Part shown: positions 1 through 8,014 of the stretch, piece by piece
Layout of the letters: every line of letters begins with the position of its first letter
How positions within the stretch are numbered: position 1 is the first letter of the stretch
Assembly: GCA_040901795.1 (NCBI GenBank)
Contig: JBBDYH010000099.1
Location: 1-21,486, forward strand
Source: JBBDYH01 sp040901795
GTDB taxonomy: Bacteria > Planctomycetota > Planctomycetia > Pirellulales > JALHPA01
Length of the DNA: 21,486 nt
Direction of reading: 5' to 3'
Program-made: the position numbers and the translations under genes
The notes under the pieces: generated by a model
Database searches by the model: none
Told to the model about the DNA's origin: nothing
Seen by the model: only the letters and a program-made list of their open reading frames with translations

Positions 1-54
1 TGACCCCCGGATGGCTACCCGAGAAAGGGTTTGGGCGCGACAACGCAACCGGCT

Positions 55-705
55 CTACCGCCGGCGCCAACCGAACATGCCGATCCACGAGCCGCCGATG
101 ACGAGCATCAGCCAGGTTGCCGGCTCGGGGACGGCTGCCACGCCGCCTGTGGCTGTAGGTGCGGAGATCGGCGTGGCGTTCGGGTTGTAGAACACACCCA
201 ACAGCGTGGCGTCGTCGTCATCGACGAAGCCGTTGTAATCAAAGTCTCCCAGCGCCCAGGACGGCTGTGGAACGCCCGGCGCGTAGGTCGCGCCGAGGAT
301 CGTCACGTCGTCGTCGTTCACCAGTCCATCCAGGTTGGCATCGCCGGTCCGCGTGTAGCGGATCAAGACTGAGCTGTCATCGACGGCGCGGCCCACAAAG
401 TTGGCATACGGTCCCAGCGGCAGCGAGCCATTGTGCGCATAAGCTACGGACGTCGACTCCGGGTTGGCGATGACATCCGCCGCCGCCGTACTGCTGGTGA
501 TGCCCGTGCCGGTCCAGGTCGCTCCAAACCCGGTCGTGCCGCGCCCGGTGATGATATACGAGCGGATCGTAGCCGCCGGGTTGGGTTCTGGTTCGGTGTA
601 ATCGAGAACCAGGGCGTTGTCGGTAATATCCACCGTGCTCGTCTGCGCAAGCAACGGAGTTGCGCCGATTGTCAGAGCGAACAAGAGCACCAGGCCCGTC
701 TTCAT
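55..705 (-). CDS. Small PEP-CTERM protein with dockerin-like repeats
   Basis: A 216-residue exported protein of unknown function, probably held at the cell envelope after exosortase processing. Residues 1-20 form a signal peptide ending LLA before Q21. Residues 25-115 are a beta-rich domain. Two dockerin-like calcium loops follow, with GDANLDG at 121-127 and GDFDYNG at 153-159. The tail is a PEP-CTERM sorting signal: VPEP at 192-195, a hydrophobic stretch, then a GWRRR terminus. The whole mature protein matches the last ~200 residues of the 2280-residue protein encoded just upstream on the same strand, roughly 60% identical by eye. It therefore looks like a stand-alone copy of that protein's anchor module. 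The ATG start is followed directly by the signal peptide. A perfect palindrome lies 11 bases upstream and no clear ribosome site is visible. The exosortase is not in this window. Family calls are secure; the biological role is unknown. Confidence 0.88.
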   Translation of the reverse strand: MKTGLVLLFALTIGATPLLAQTSTVDITDNALVLDYTEPEPNPAATIRSYIITGRGTTGFGATWTGTGITSSTAAADVIANPESTSVAYAHNGSLPLGPYANFVGRAVDDSSVLIRYTRTGDANLDGLVNDDDVTILGATYAPGVPQPSWALGDFDYNGFVDDDDATLLGVFYNPNATPISAPTATGGVAAVPEPATWLMLVIGGSWIGMFGWRRR

Positions 706-715
706 CGTTTGGACT

Positions 716-733
716 GCGGTAACTTGTTACCGC
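716..733. promoter_or_regulatory. Perfect palindrome in leader of small PEP-CTERM gene
   Basis: GCGGTAAC-TT-GTTACCGC is an 8-bp perfect inverted repeat whose edge is 11 bases upstream of the minus-strand start codon at 705. A T-rich run (TTTCTTTTTCT) follows on the plus strand, which is A-rich on the coding strand. It could be an operator or an mRNA hairpin covering the ribosome site. A plus-strand terminator is also possible in form, but no plus-strand gene ends here. Confidence 0.5.
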
Positions 734-784
734 TTTCTTTTTCTGTGGGCCTCAACAGACTTCTGCGCCGTTTGGAAAAAGAGA

Positions 785-884
785 GCGGCGACGAGTCGCC
801 GCACTCCATAGAACAACCCCGGGCTTTGGCCCGGGGTTGTGTGTTGTTGCTACTACTTGCAGGGCACCTCTCGCGGAGCGAGAG
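785..884. repeat. Cluster of three palindromes between the two PEP-CTERM genes
   Basis: Three hairpin-forming palindromes fill most of the 181-base gap. GCGGCGAC-GA-GTCGCCGC lies at 785-802. At 813-840 is a 12-bp arm (ACAACCCCGGGC) around a TTTG loop. CTCTCGC-GGA-GCGAGAG lies at 868-884, ending two bases from the stop codon of the giant gene at 887. None is followed by a clear T-tract on the minus strand. They resemble the palindromes at 17.2 kb and 20.9 kb and may act as transcript ends or as dispersed REP-like elements. Confidence 0.65.
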
Positions 885-886
885 GG

Positions 887-3800
887 CTACACTTTCCTGC
901 GCCGCCAGCCGAACAGGCCCGCGCCCAAACCGCCCAGCGTGAGCATCAGCCAGGTGGCTGGCTCAGGGACTGCGGCCACCGCGCCTGCGGCCGCCACGGG
1001 TGCTGCGAAGCCAACCGGTGCAGCGCTGGGATCGTACAAGGCGCCCAGCAGCGTCACGTCGTCGTCGTTGACAGCGCCGTCGTAAGTGAAATCGCCCAAC
1101 GCCCAAACTGCACCGGAGGTCATCCCGAATGTGGCGCCCACAATCGTCACGTCGTCATCGCCAACCACGCCGTCGAGGTTGGCATCACCGATCCGCGTCG
1201 TGCGGATGAGCACCGTTGTGTCATCCACTGCTTCGCCGCGGAACGTGGTGTACGCTCCCAAAGGCAAGTCCGCGTTATTGGCGAAACCGATTGACAACGA
1301 GGTGGGATCGGCGGCCGCCGCACTGCTGGTGATGCCCAGACCGGTCCAGGTGCCCAACAGGTCCGTCCCGCCGCGGCCGGAGACAATCTGGCTGCGAATA
1401 GTGTCTGCCGGGTTCGGTCCCGCCGTCGGATAGTTGACGATCGCGGCGTTGTCGGTGATGTTCAACGTGCCCGTCGGTGTGCCGCCGCCGGCGATGGTCA
1501 AGCCACTGGTGACCAGGTTCTTCGGACCACCCGCGGTCAGCGTGGCCGTGGCGCCTGCGCCCACGTTCAAGTTGGCCAAATGCTGCGACGAGCCGAAGTT
1601 GGTGGCGCTGTTGGCGTTCACGGTCAGGTTACGGGCCGTGGCGCTGCCGGCGTCGGTGTTGATGTTCGCCGTGCCGGCCGAGACGGTCAGGTTTGTGCCT
1701 GTGCCGTGACTTTGGGCGCCGGTGACATTCAGCGTGCCGCCGCCGAGCTTGGTCAAAGTGGCGTTGTTGGTCGTGGTCAGAGCACCCGTAGTCACCGTAC
1801 CGCCGGCGGGATTGTCGATCGCTCCCAAGCCGTTGACGCGAGTGTGGAGCAGCGCGTTGGCGCCGGTCGTGCCGACCAGGTTCAGCGTGGCGGTGGCAGA
1901 AGCGGTACCGTTGAGCGTCAGGTTGTCCTGGTTGGTGAAGCCGCCCATCCGCATGGTGGCCCCGCCATCGACGAACAGGTCGCCTGCGCCCGGCGTGATC
2001 ACCGAGCGGAACAAGTTCATGCTGCCGTTGTCGAGCATCGGCTGGTAGTTCGCCTGATCGGTGGCGTTTGTAATCGACGTACCGGGATTCGGGTTGAAGC
2101 CCACGCCGAACGTGCCGAAGGGCCAATTGGCGCCGCCTTGATTGCCTGGAGTCCCTGCGCCGCCTCCGCCTTGACCGACTCGCAACTCGAAGGTGTGCCA
2201 GCCGGCGTTGCCGGCGCCGATGTTGGTCTGCAGACCCGGCGTGGCCGCGTCGTCATCGGGACTGGCCGACGGTACGTTCCAAGCGTTGGGGCTGAGGACG
2301 TCTCGCCCGTCGACCCGCAACAGCACCGTGTCGTCGAAGTGCTCGGCGAAGGCCACGATGCCGTCGGCATCGAAGAACTCGCCGGTATAGACGTGCGTGG
2401 TGTTGAGGTTGGCAAACGGGACGTTCAATTCCGTGTTGGGAGAGGTGGCCGCCAGTGTGCCGAGTTGAACGTCTACGTTGGCGTTCGGCTCGGTGAGGTT
2501 GGCCGCGCCGGGGAGGATGCTGTGCTGCAAGCCGGCGACCGTGGTGGGGGCCACGGTAGCGCCACTGACGATCCCCGTGCCGAAGTCCACGATGCCGCTT
2601 TGCGCCCGCAGCGTGCCGCTGCCTTGCGTGAGGCTGGCCAGATTCGGGGTCACCGTGCTGCCACTACCGGGATTGAACGCCAGATGGCTGAACGGGCTAA
2701 TAGTCACCGGCGCGGTTCCCAGTTGCGACTGGTTTGACACCGACAGGCGACCGGAGCGGGTGGGGCCGCTGCCGATGTTGATGGCGGAGGCCGTCACGGG
2801 GCTGGCAAGCTGCGTAAGACGGCTGCCGGTGAACGTAATCGGCTGCGAGCCGGCGTTGACGTTCACGCTGATCGCGGTGTCGCTGATGTTGTTCTGGATC
2901 GAGCCGTTGCCCGCCGTGGCGTTGACTGTCGCCGACATCGTGGCGCCGTCCACGCCGAAGGCCAACGTGGCGCCGTTGCCCAGGATCACGTTCTGCAGGT
3001 GGACATTGGTGCCGCCGCTGCCTCCGCCGCCATCGACGATCATTTCGGCGACGCCCGGACCATTCGCGCGAATCGTCTGGGCGACGTTTCGCACGCCGGC
3101 TTGCTGAATAAACTCAACACGCAGCGCGCCGCCGTCCTCGATGCGGATCTCGGCGCCGGTGCGGCCCCAATTCCCCGCGGTCAAGGCGTCGGTGTGTACG
3201 GCATTGTCATCGATGCGGACGCTGCCTCCCTCGATGGTCATATTCCCCGTCGACCCAAGAGTGACGGCGAAGTTGTCCTCAAAGAAGACCACGCCGCTTT
3301 GCACGACGATGTTGTCGGCCGTGACGCCCGCCAACCGGACGAGCCCTCCCTGCGAGACGGTTCTCCGCTGGACGCGAAGGTCAGCAAAGCCGGTGTTTTG
3401 TACGCCAGTGCCCTCTGTGGTGGTGAAGGGCTGATCGTCACCGATCTGCAGCGTCACGCCCGCAAAATCCGGATTGCGGTCGTTGATGTCCAAACTACGG
3501 CCCTCGGCGGCCGACAGGATCACATGCGCGCCGGGCGTGCCAACAATCGCTGGATCCGCCGCCAGACGCAGGACCGCGTCGCTATTGTTGATGTCGGCGT
3601 TGTTGTTCGACGTGGTCGTCAGACGACGGCCGTTGCCGAGCAGCCAGCTCGCTTGCACGTCGTCGCCGCGGTCCTGGTCGTCGAAGATGATGTCGGCTTT
3701 CGGCATAATGATCTGGAACGCCGCCTCGTCATTCATGTTGTCGCTGTCGATGACCAACAGGAACCCAGGACCGACATTGAAGTTGGCGCCATTGCCAAGC

Positions 3801-6800
3801 ACGTTGCTGTTGTCGCCTTGGTTGGTATAGATGGCGCCCGGCCCAGCGCTCACGTCCCTTGCGTCGCCAATGCTGTCGCCGTTGATATCGATAATCAGAT
3901 CGAAAGCGTCTCTAATAATAGTTCCGGCGGTCCCGGTAACGTTGAAGATACCAGCGGTCGGCGCATTGACACCGCCGTCATCCATAACGATGGTGCCGCC
4001 TTCGAGAATGTTAATGGTGCCGCCCACCACGCCAGTATTCGCGGCGCCGCCGGGCAGGTTCACCGAGCCGTGGCGGAGGTTCACCGTCTGGCCGCCGCCG
4101 AGGTTCGGCACCGCCGATCCGGCCAGCTCGAGCACGACGTTGTTGGCGCCAAAGAAATTCGGGTCGCCAGTGCGGTTCATGATCGTCCAATTGCCGCCAA
4201 TCGGACCGCCGCCATTGACGATCACGCGGCCCTGGCCGAGCATGTTCACCACGCCGGTCGTCGTGTTGAACTGGGTGCCGGTTGGATTGATATTCTTAAA
4301 GGTAATATTGCCGGGCATCTGGCCCGAGGGCGCGACGATGTGGACGTTCAAATCACCACCCGTCGGACCGCTGAGGTTGGCGGCCAAGGCGCCTGGATCC
4401 GTCCAGCCGCCGATCGCCACTCCGCGATAGAGGTCAGTCGGACCGGTCGAGGTCGCGCCACCATGAGTGGCCGTCTGGTTGTTGGCCGTGATGCCGAACA
4501 GCAAGCGGTTCCCCGCAGGCAATGGCGCCGGCAAATTGGTCTCGCCAGGAGCCGGGCCGAGGACTGAGTTGTTGACCAGGCTCACCTGGTTGGGGCCCGT
4601 GCCGTAGCTGAGATTATCGAGCTGCCCGACGACGGCGCCGAACGCGTCGACCGTGATCTTTCGACCGGAAGTCAGCGGGGCGTCGAAGTCTACAAAGCTA
4701 CTGCGGCCCACGGTGATGGGCGTGGCGGCCGAAACGGCGTCCGCGTGTCCCACGCGCAGGCCACCGCCGCCAGTCAGGTTAATGGCCGGGGCGTTCGCCA
4801 AACTGTTGGCCGCCACCGCGTTGATCGCTCCGGCGGCGACGTTCACCGTGGTGCCGCTGAGGTCGCCCGCGCCTTGGACCGTCAGTGTGCCGGGAGCGGC
4901 CGCAGGACCCGTGTGCGTGAACGTGCCTGAGTTCGTGCCGTCGCTGATCGACGCCACGGTCATGTTGCCTGAATTACTGAGGGTGCCGTTGCCGGCCAGC
5001 GTCAGGTTGCCGGCGGTCAACGGGCTGCCGGTCTTGGTCAACGTTACGCCCGCGTTCAGTGCGATATTGCCGGTTGTGGCTGCGCCGGCGCTGCCGCCGA
5101 CGTTGATCGTCGAGTTGGCGGTCACGTTCACATTGTTGATGAACTCGGGCACGCCCTGAAAACCAGCGATCAAGCCGGAGCCGCCACCGCGTTCGAACAT
5201 GTCGGTGCGGATATTGTAGGCTCCCGCGGCCAAGAATCGGCTGCCGGTGCGGACTTGCATGCCGTGCAAACCGCGATTGTCCACCACTTCTTCGCCGGCA
5301 TCGGTGAAGTCACCATCGTTGTTCAAATCCACCCAGAGGATGCTGCCGTCGTCGCTGTTGGTGAAAAAGCTGATGTTCTGGCTCGTGGTCACGTTGATCT
5401 GGCCCTGGAAGCGGGCCGCGTGATCATCGACCGTGAGCGCAGCGTCGTTGACCATCACGCTCTCAAACGGGTTTCCGCCGGAGCTGGGAAAATTGATTTC
5501 CGTGATGCCTGTAGTCACCGTCTCGATGGGGATCGCCGAATTCAAAAGGTCGAACGAGGCGTCGCTGCCGCTGCCGGCATCGAGATTGTAAAACCTGCCC
5601 GTATAGCTGCCGACGACGTTCACGCCAGTGAGCGCAAACGGCGACGTGTCGAACATCAGCGTGCCGCCGCTGAGTTGAACCGTGCTCGCGCCGAGCGGGT
5701 TACCGCCCGTACTGGTGTTTTTGACCGAGACCGTCCCGGCCTGGACGTTGATCGTCGTACCGTCCACGTCGTTGGTGGCATCGTCGAGGATCAGCGTCCC
5801 CGTGCCGGCCTTTGTCAACACGGCGCCGGTGTTGGCGCCATCATTCAAATGACCGATCGGTACACTGGCGGAGGTATTGATCGTGACTGTGCCCGCGGGG
5901 AGGTTCACGTTGTCAAACCGAGCGCCGCCGCCGGACAAGGTCAGCGTTTTGCCCGCCGCGATGCTGAGGTCGCCGAAGCGAGGAGTCAATCCGCTCGAGG
6001 TAATCGTGGAGTTTTCAGTCAGGGTAATATTGCTCTGATAATCCGGTGGCGTGGTGGAGGTCGTCACGACGCTTTGAGGAATGACGGCCAGCGGACTGCC
6101 CGATTGGCCATAGCGCGCGATGATGCCGGATCCGCCGCCGCGCTCATAATGCTCGACTTTCATAGTGAATTGACCAACCGTCAACGGAACGTCCGCGCTG
6201 GTCCGCACCTGCATGCCGTGATCGCCGCGGTTATCAACGATTTCTTCGCCGGCGTCGGCAAAGTCGCCATCGTTGTTCAAGTCGATCCACATCACGCTGC
6301 CGTCGTCGCTCTCGGTCGAGAACATATAGTTGCCGGCGGTCGTGACGTTGAGTCGGCCGGTAAATCGCGATGCGTGATCGTTCGTCCGCAAGGTAACGCC
6401 GAGGGATGTGAACGGGTGCCCGGGATCGCCGACGCTAGGAAAATTGACCGCTGGTGCAATCGCCGTTGCCTCGGGCGCGATCGAATCCAGTCCCGTGACC
6501 GGTTCAAAGACGCTGTTGTTGCCCGTGGGGACATGGTAGAACCTGCCGAGCCACCCGGGAACCGGCGTGCCGCCTTCTGTCTCAACCGCGTTGACCGAAA
6601 GCGTGCCGCCGCTGAGCGTGATTGGGGCGCCGTTGACGGAAGTCGTGCCGGTCGTCGTGTTCGTGATTTCGAGCGTGCCCTGGTTCACGTCGATTGTGGT
6701 GCCGTTTCCGACTGCCGTGCTCGGCACGAGCGACAAAACGCTCGCGCCCCCTTTCGTGACCGTACCGCCGCTGGTCGTCAATGGTCCGGCGGTCAATCGG

Positions 6801-7729
6801 CCGCCACTGGTGTTCAATCTGGAGCCTGACGACATCGTCAACGTGCCAATTGTCGTCCGCACCGCTTTTAGCGGATCGACGTTGATCGTGCCGGTGCCGT
6901 TTACGGTCACGGCGTTGGCGCTGAAGTTGGCGTTTTCGGTCTGATTCGCGATGAACGACCAGAGGTTGTTTTGGTTGCTGTCACCCGGGCTGACAAACCG
7001 TGTGGTGTTGCCGTCGGAAGGACGGCGGAATTGCGCTTGGATGAACTCGCCGCCGCCGTTCTCGTACATCGCGATGGCGATCGGATAGAGTCCCGGCGAA
7101 AGATTAGTGGTTGCGTTTCTCGTGGTGGGACCTTGGTCAAAGTTGCTGTTGACGATCAGCTCGCCGGCGCCAAAGGTTCCATCACGATTGAGATCCACCC
7201 AGAAGACGCTGCCATCGTCACTCCGGGTCTGGAAGAAGTGGTTCCCGTTCTCTGTCACGTTCATCAGGCCGGTCCACATGACCGAGTACTGTGTTCCAGC
7301 GGTGAGCGCGCCCATCGAGGCGCCCAGAATGGCGGCCTCATCTTGCAAATCGATGTTGCCGGTCCACTGGCGGTCTCCCTCGGGAACCTGATTGATCAAG
7401 TTCAAGGGGTTCAACATGCCCTGGCCCCACTCGGTGTCGTAGAACCGAACGCGGAGCCCGTTGTTGGTCTGCACGCCCATGCCAGACAGGTTCAGCGTGC
7501 CGCCGTTGTTGATCGTGATCGACTGCGCCCCGAACGAGCTGGTTGTCTCTCCGGCGGTCCCGCTGGCTTCGGGCGGAATGACGACCTGCGCCTGCACTTC
7601 GCCTGCAGCAAAAATGGATGCGGCCATCAGGCCGCCGAACGAGGCGCGGCGGACAAATTGCAGTCCGCGGCGAGATGCAGAATTCATGGTGCGGCGTAGC
7701 AGACGCGAACTGCGCGATGGAGCGCTCAT
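887..7729 (-). CDS. Giant PA14/beta-strand-repeat PEP-CTERM surface protein
   Basis: A 2280-residue exported protein, probably a cell-surface adhesin or carbohydrate-binding scaffold; its target is unknown. A long basic leader with a hydrophobic segment (about 28-45) ends VQA near residue 47. PA14-like domains follow at about 90-240, 390-545 and 705-865, each with the SDDGS motif, and a diverged one at about 1775-1885. Between and after them lie Gly/Thr/Asn-rich beta-strand repeats of the autotransporter-associated kind (for example GTGTLILDD, GGGTLNVTG). The C-terminus has two dockerin-like loops (GDANLDG, GDFTYDG, about 2180-2225), then VPEPATW near 2257 and a GWRRRKV end, an exosortase PEP-CTERM signal. 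The ATG is preceded by GGGGGAAG at a suitable distance. The first three PA14 domains carry a D-L-N-x-D-G loop. Long open frames on the opposite strand are codon-bias shadows. Architecture is clear; function is inferred. Confidence 0.9.
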   Translation of the reverse strand: MSAPSRSSRLLRRTMNSASRRGLQFVRRASFGGLMAASIFAAGEVQAQVVIPPEASGTAGETTSSFGAQSITINNGGTLNLSGMGVQTNNGLRVRFYDTEWGQGMLNPLNLINQVPEGDRQWTGNIDLQDEAAILGASMGALTAGTQYSVMWTGLMNVTENGNHFFQTRSDDGSVFWVDLNRDGTFGAGELIVNSNFDQGPTTRNATTNLSPGLYPIAIAMYENGGGEFIQAQFRRPSDGNTTRFVSPGDSNQNNLWSFIANQTENANFSANAVTVNGTGTINVDPLKAVRTTIGTLTMSSGSRLNTSGGRLTAGPLTTSGGTVTKGGASVLSLVPSTAVGNGTTIDVNQGTLEITNTTTGTTSVNGAPITLSGGTLSVNAVETEGGTPVPGWLGRFYHVPTGNNSVFEPVTGLDSIAPEATAIAPAVNFPSVGDPGHPFTSLGVTLRTNDHASRFTGRLNVTTAGNYMFSTESDDGSVMWIDLNNDGDFADAGEEIVDNRGDHGMQVRTSADVPLTVGQFTMKVEHYERGGGSGIIARYGQSGSPLAVIPQSVVTTSTTPPDYQSNITLTENSTITSSGLTPRFGDLSIAAGKTLTLSGGGARFDNVNLPAGTVTINTSASVPIGHLNDGANTGAVLTKAGTGTLILDDATNDVDGTTINVQAGTVSVKNTSTGGNPLGASTVQLSGGTLMFDTSPFALTGVNVVGSYTGRFYNLDAGSGSDASFDLLNSAIPIETVTTGITEINFPSSGGNPFESVMVNDAALTVDDHAARFQGQINVTTSQNISFFTNSDDGSILWVDLNNDGDFTDAGEEVVDNRGLHGMQVRTGSRFLAAGAYNIRTDMFERGGGSGLIAGFQGVPEFINNVNVTANSTINVGGSAGAATTGNIALNAGVTLTKTGSPLTAGNLTLAGNGTLSNSGNMTVASISDGTNSGTFTHTGPAAAPGTLTVQGAGDLSGTTVNVAAGAINAVAANSLANAPAINLTGGGGLRVGHADAVSAATPITVGRSSFVDFDAPLTSGRKITVDAFGAVVGQLDNLSYGTGPNQVSLVNNSVLGPAPGETNLPAPLPAGNRLLFGITANNQTATHGGATSTGPTDLYRGVAIGGWTDPGALAANLSGPTGGDLNVHIVAPSGQMPGNITFKNINPTGTQFNTTTGVVNMLGQGRVIVNGGGPIGGNWTIMNRTGDPNFFGANNVVLELAGSAVPNLGGGQTVNLRHGSVNLPGGAANTGVVGGTINILEGGTIVMDDGGVNAPTAGIFNVTGTAGTIIRDAFDLIIDINGDSIGDARDVSAGPGAIYTNQGDNSNVLGNGANFNVGPGFLLVIDSDNMNDEAAFQIIMPKADIIFDDQDRGDDVQASWLLGNGRRLTTTSNNNADINNSDAVLRLAADPAIVGTPGAHVILSAAEGRSLDINDRNPDFAGVTLQIGDDQPFTTTEGTGVQNTGFADLRVQRRTVSQGGLVRLAGVTADNIVVQSGVVFFEDNFAVTLGSTGNMTIEGGSVRIDDNAVHTDALTAGNWGRTGAEIRIEDGGALRVEFIQQAGVRNVAQTIRANGPGVAEMIVDGGGGSGGTNVHLQNVILGNGATLAFGVDGATMSATVNATAGNGSIQNNISDTAISVNVNAGSQPITFTGSRLTQLASPVTASAINIGSGPTRSGRLSVSNQSQLGTAPVTISPFSHLAFNPGSGSTVTPNLASLTQGSGTLRAQSGIVDFGTGIVSGATVAPTTVAGLQHSILPGAANLTEPNANVDVQLGTLAATSPNTELNVPFANLNTTHVYTGEFFDADGIVAFAEHFDDTVLLRVDGRDVLSPNAWNVPSASPDDDAATPGLQTNIGAGNAGWHTFELRVGQGGGGAGTPGNQGGANWPFGTFGVGFNPNPGTSITNATDQANYQPMLDNGSMNLFRSVITPGAGDLFVDGGATMRMGGFTNQDNLTLNGTASATATLNLVGTTGANALLHTRVNGLGAIDNPAGGTVTTGALTTTNNATLTKLGGGTLNVTGAQSHGTGTNLTVSAGTANINTDAGSATARNLTVNANSATNFGSSQHLANLNVGAGATATLTAGGPKNLVTSGLTIAGGGTPTGTLNITDNAAIVNYPTAGPNPADTIRSQIVSGRGGTDLLGTWTGLGITSSAAAADPTSLSIGFANNADLPLGAYTTFRGEAVDDTTVLIRTTRIGDANLDGVVGDDDVTIVGATFGMTSGAVWALGDFTYDGAVNDDDVTLLGALYDPSAAPVGFAAPVAAAGAVAAVPEPATWLMLTLGGLGAGLFGWRRRKV
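5245..6310. repeat. Internal duplicated PA14 segment within the giant gene
   Basis: About 100 bases near 5260-5358 and again near 6211-6310 are closely similar. Both encode, in reverse order on the plus strand, SDDGS..W, a DLNNDGDF loop, DAGEE, VDNRG and HGMQVRT. They correspond to residues about 473-510 and 791-828 of the giant protein. This indicates duplication of a PA14 domain inside the gene. The first PA14 (about 90-240) shares the motif order but is more diverged. Confidence 0.75.
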
Positions 7730-8014
7730 AGACTTCCCCCAAGAAGTAAAGAGAAAATGCCGTGTATCAAAGTATGCACATCAATTGCGAATGGACTCCG
7801 TCGCCAATCGCACCGACCTGAACGGGCGCCTTCGTGTCGATATTGAAAGCGCCCAGGCAGGTCGCCAACAATGACGCGCAAGCGCAGTCCCCTCCCATCG
7901 TCCGATGACCAAATTAGTTGGCCGCTTCGTCCATGTCAACGATTTTGGAGTTTGCGGCTCGCGATTTTTTTAACGAGGAGGCACCAGCCGAAACACCCTG
8001 TGAACCGAGCTTGC

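Noticed and set aside
1580..6829. Long plus-strand open frames of 385, 522 and 524 codons opposite the giant gene
   Set aside because: They are antisense to a well-supported coding region, have Arg/Val/Ala-rich low-complexity translations without domains, and arise from GC-rich codon bias.
7730..8014. Promoter or small gene in the 285-base gap before the giant gene
   Set aside because: Only weak -35/-10 candidates (such as TTCGCA with GATACA on the minus strand) and short arbitrary open frames were found; nothing supports a call.
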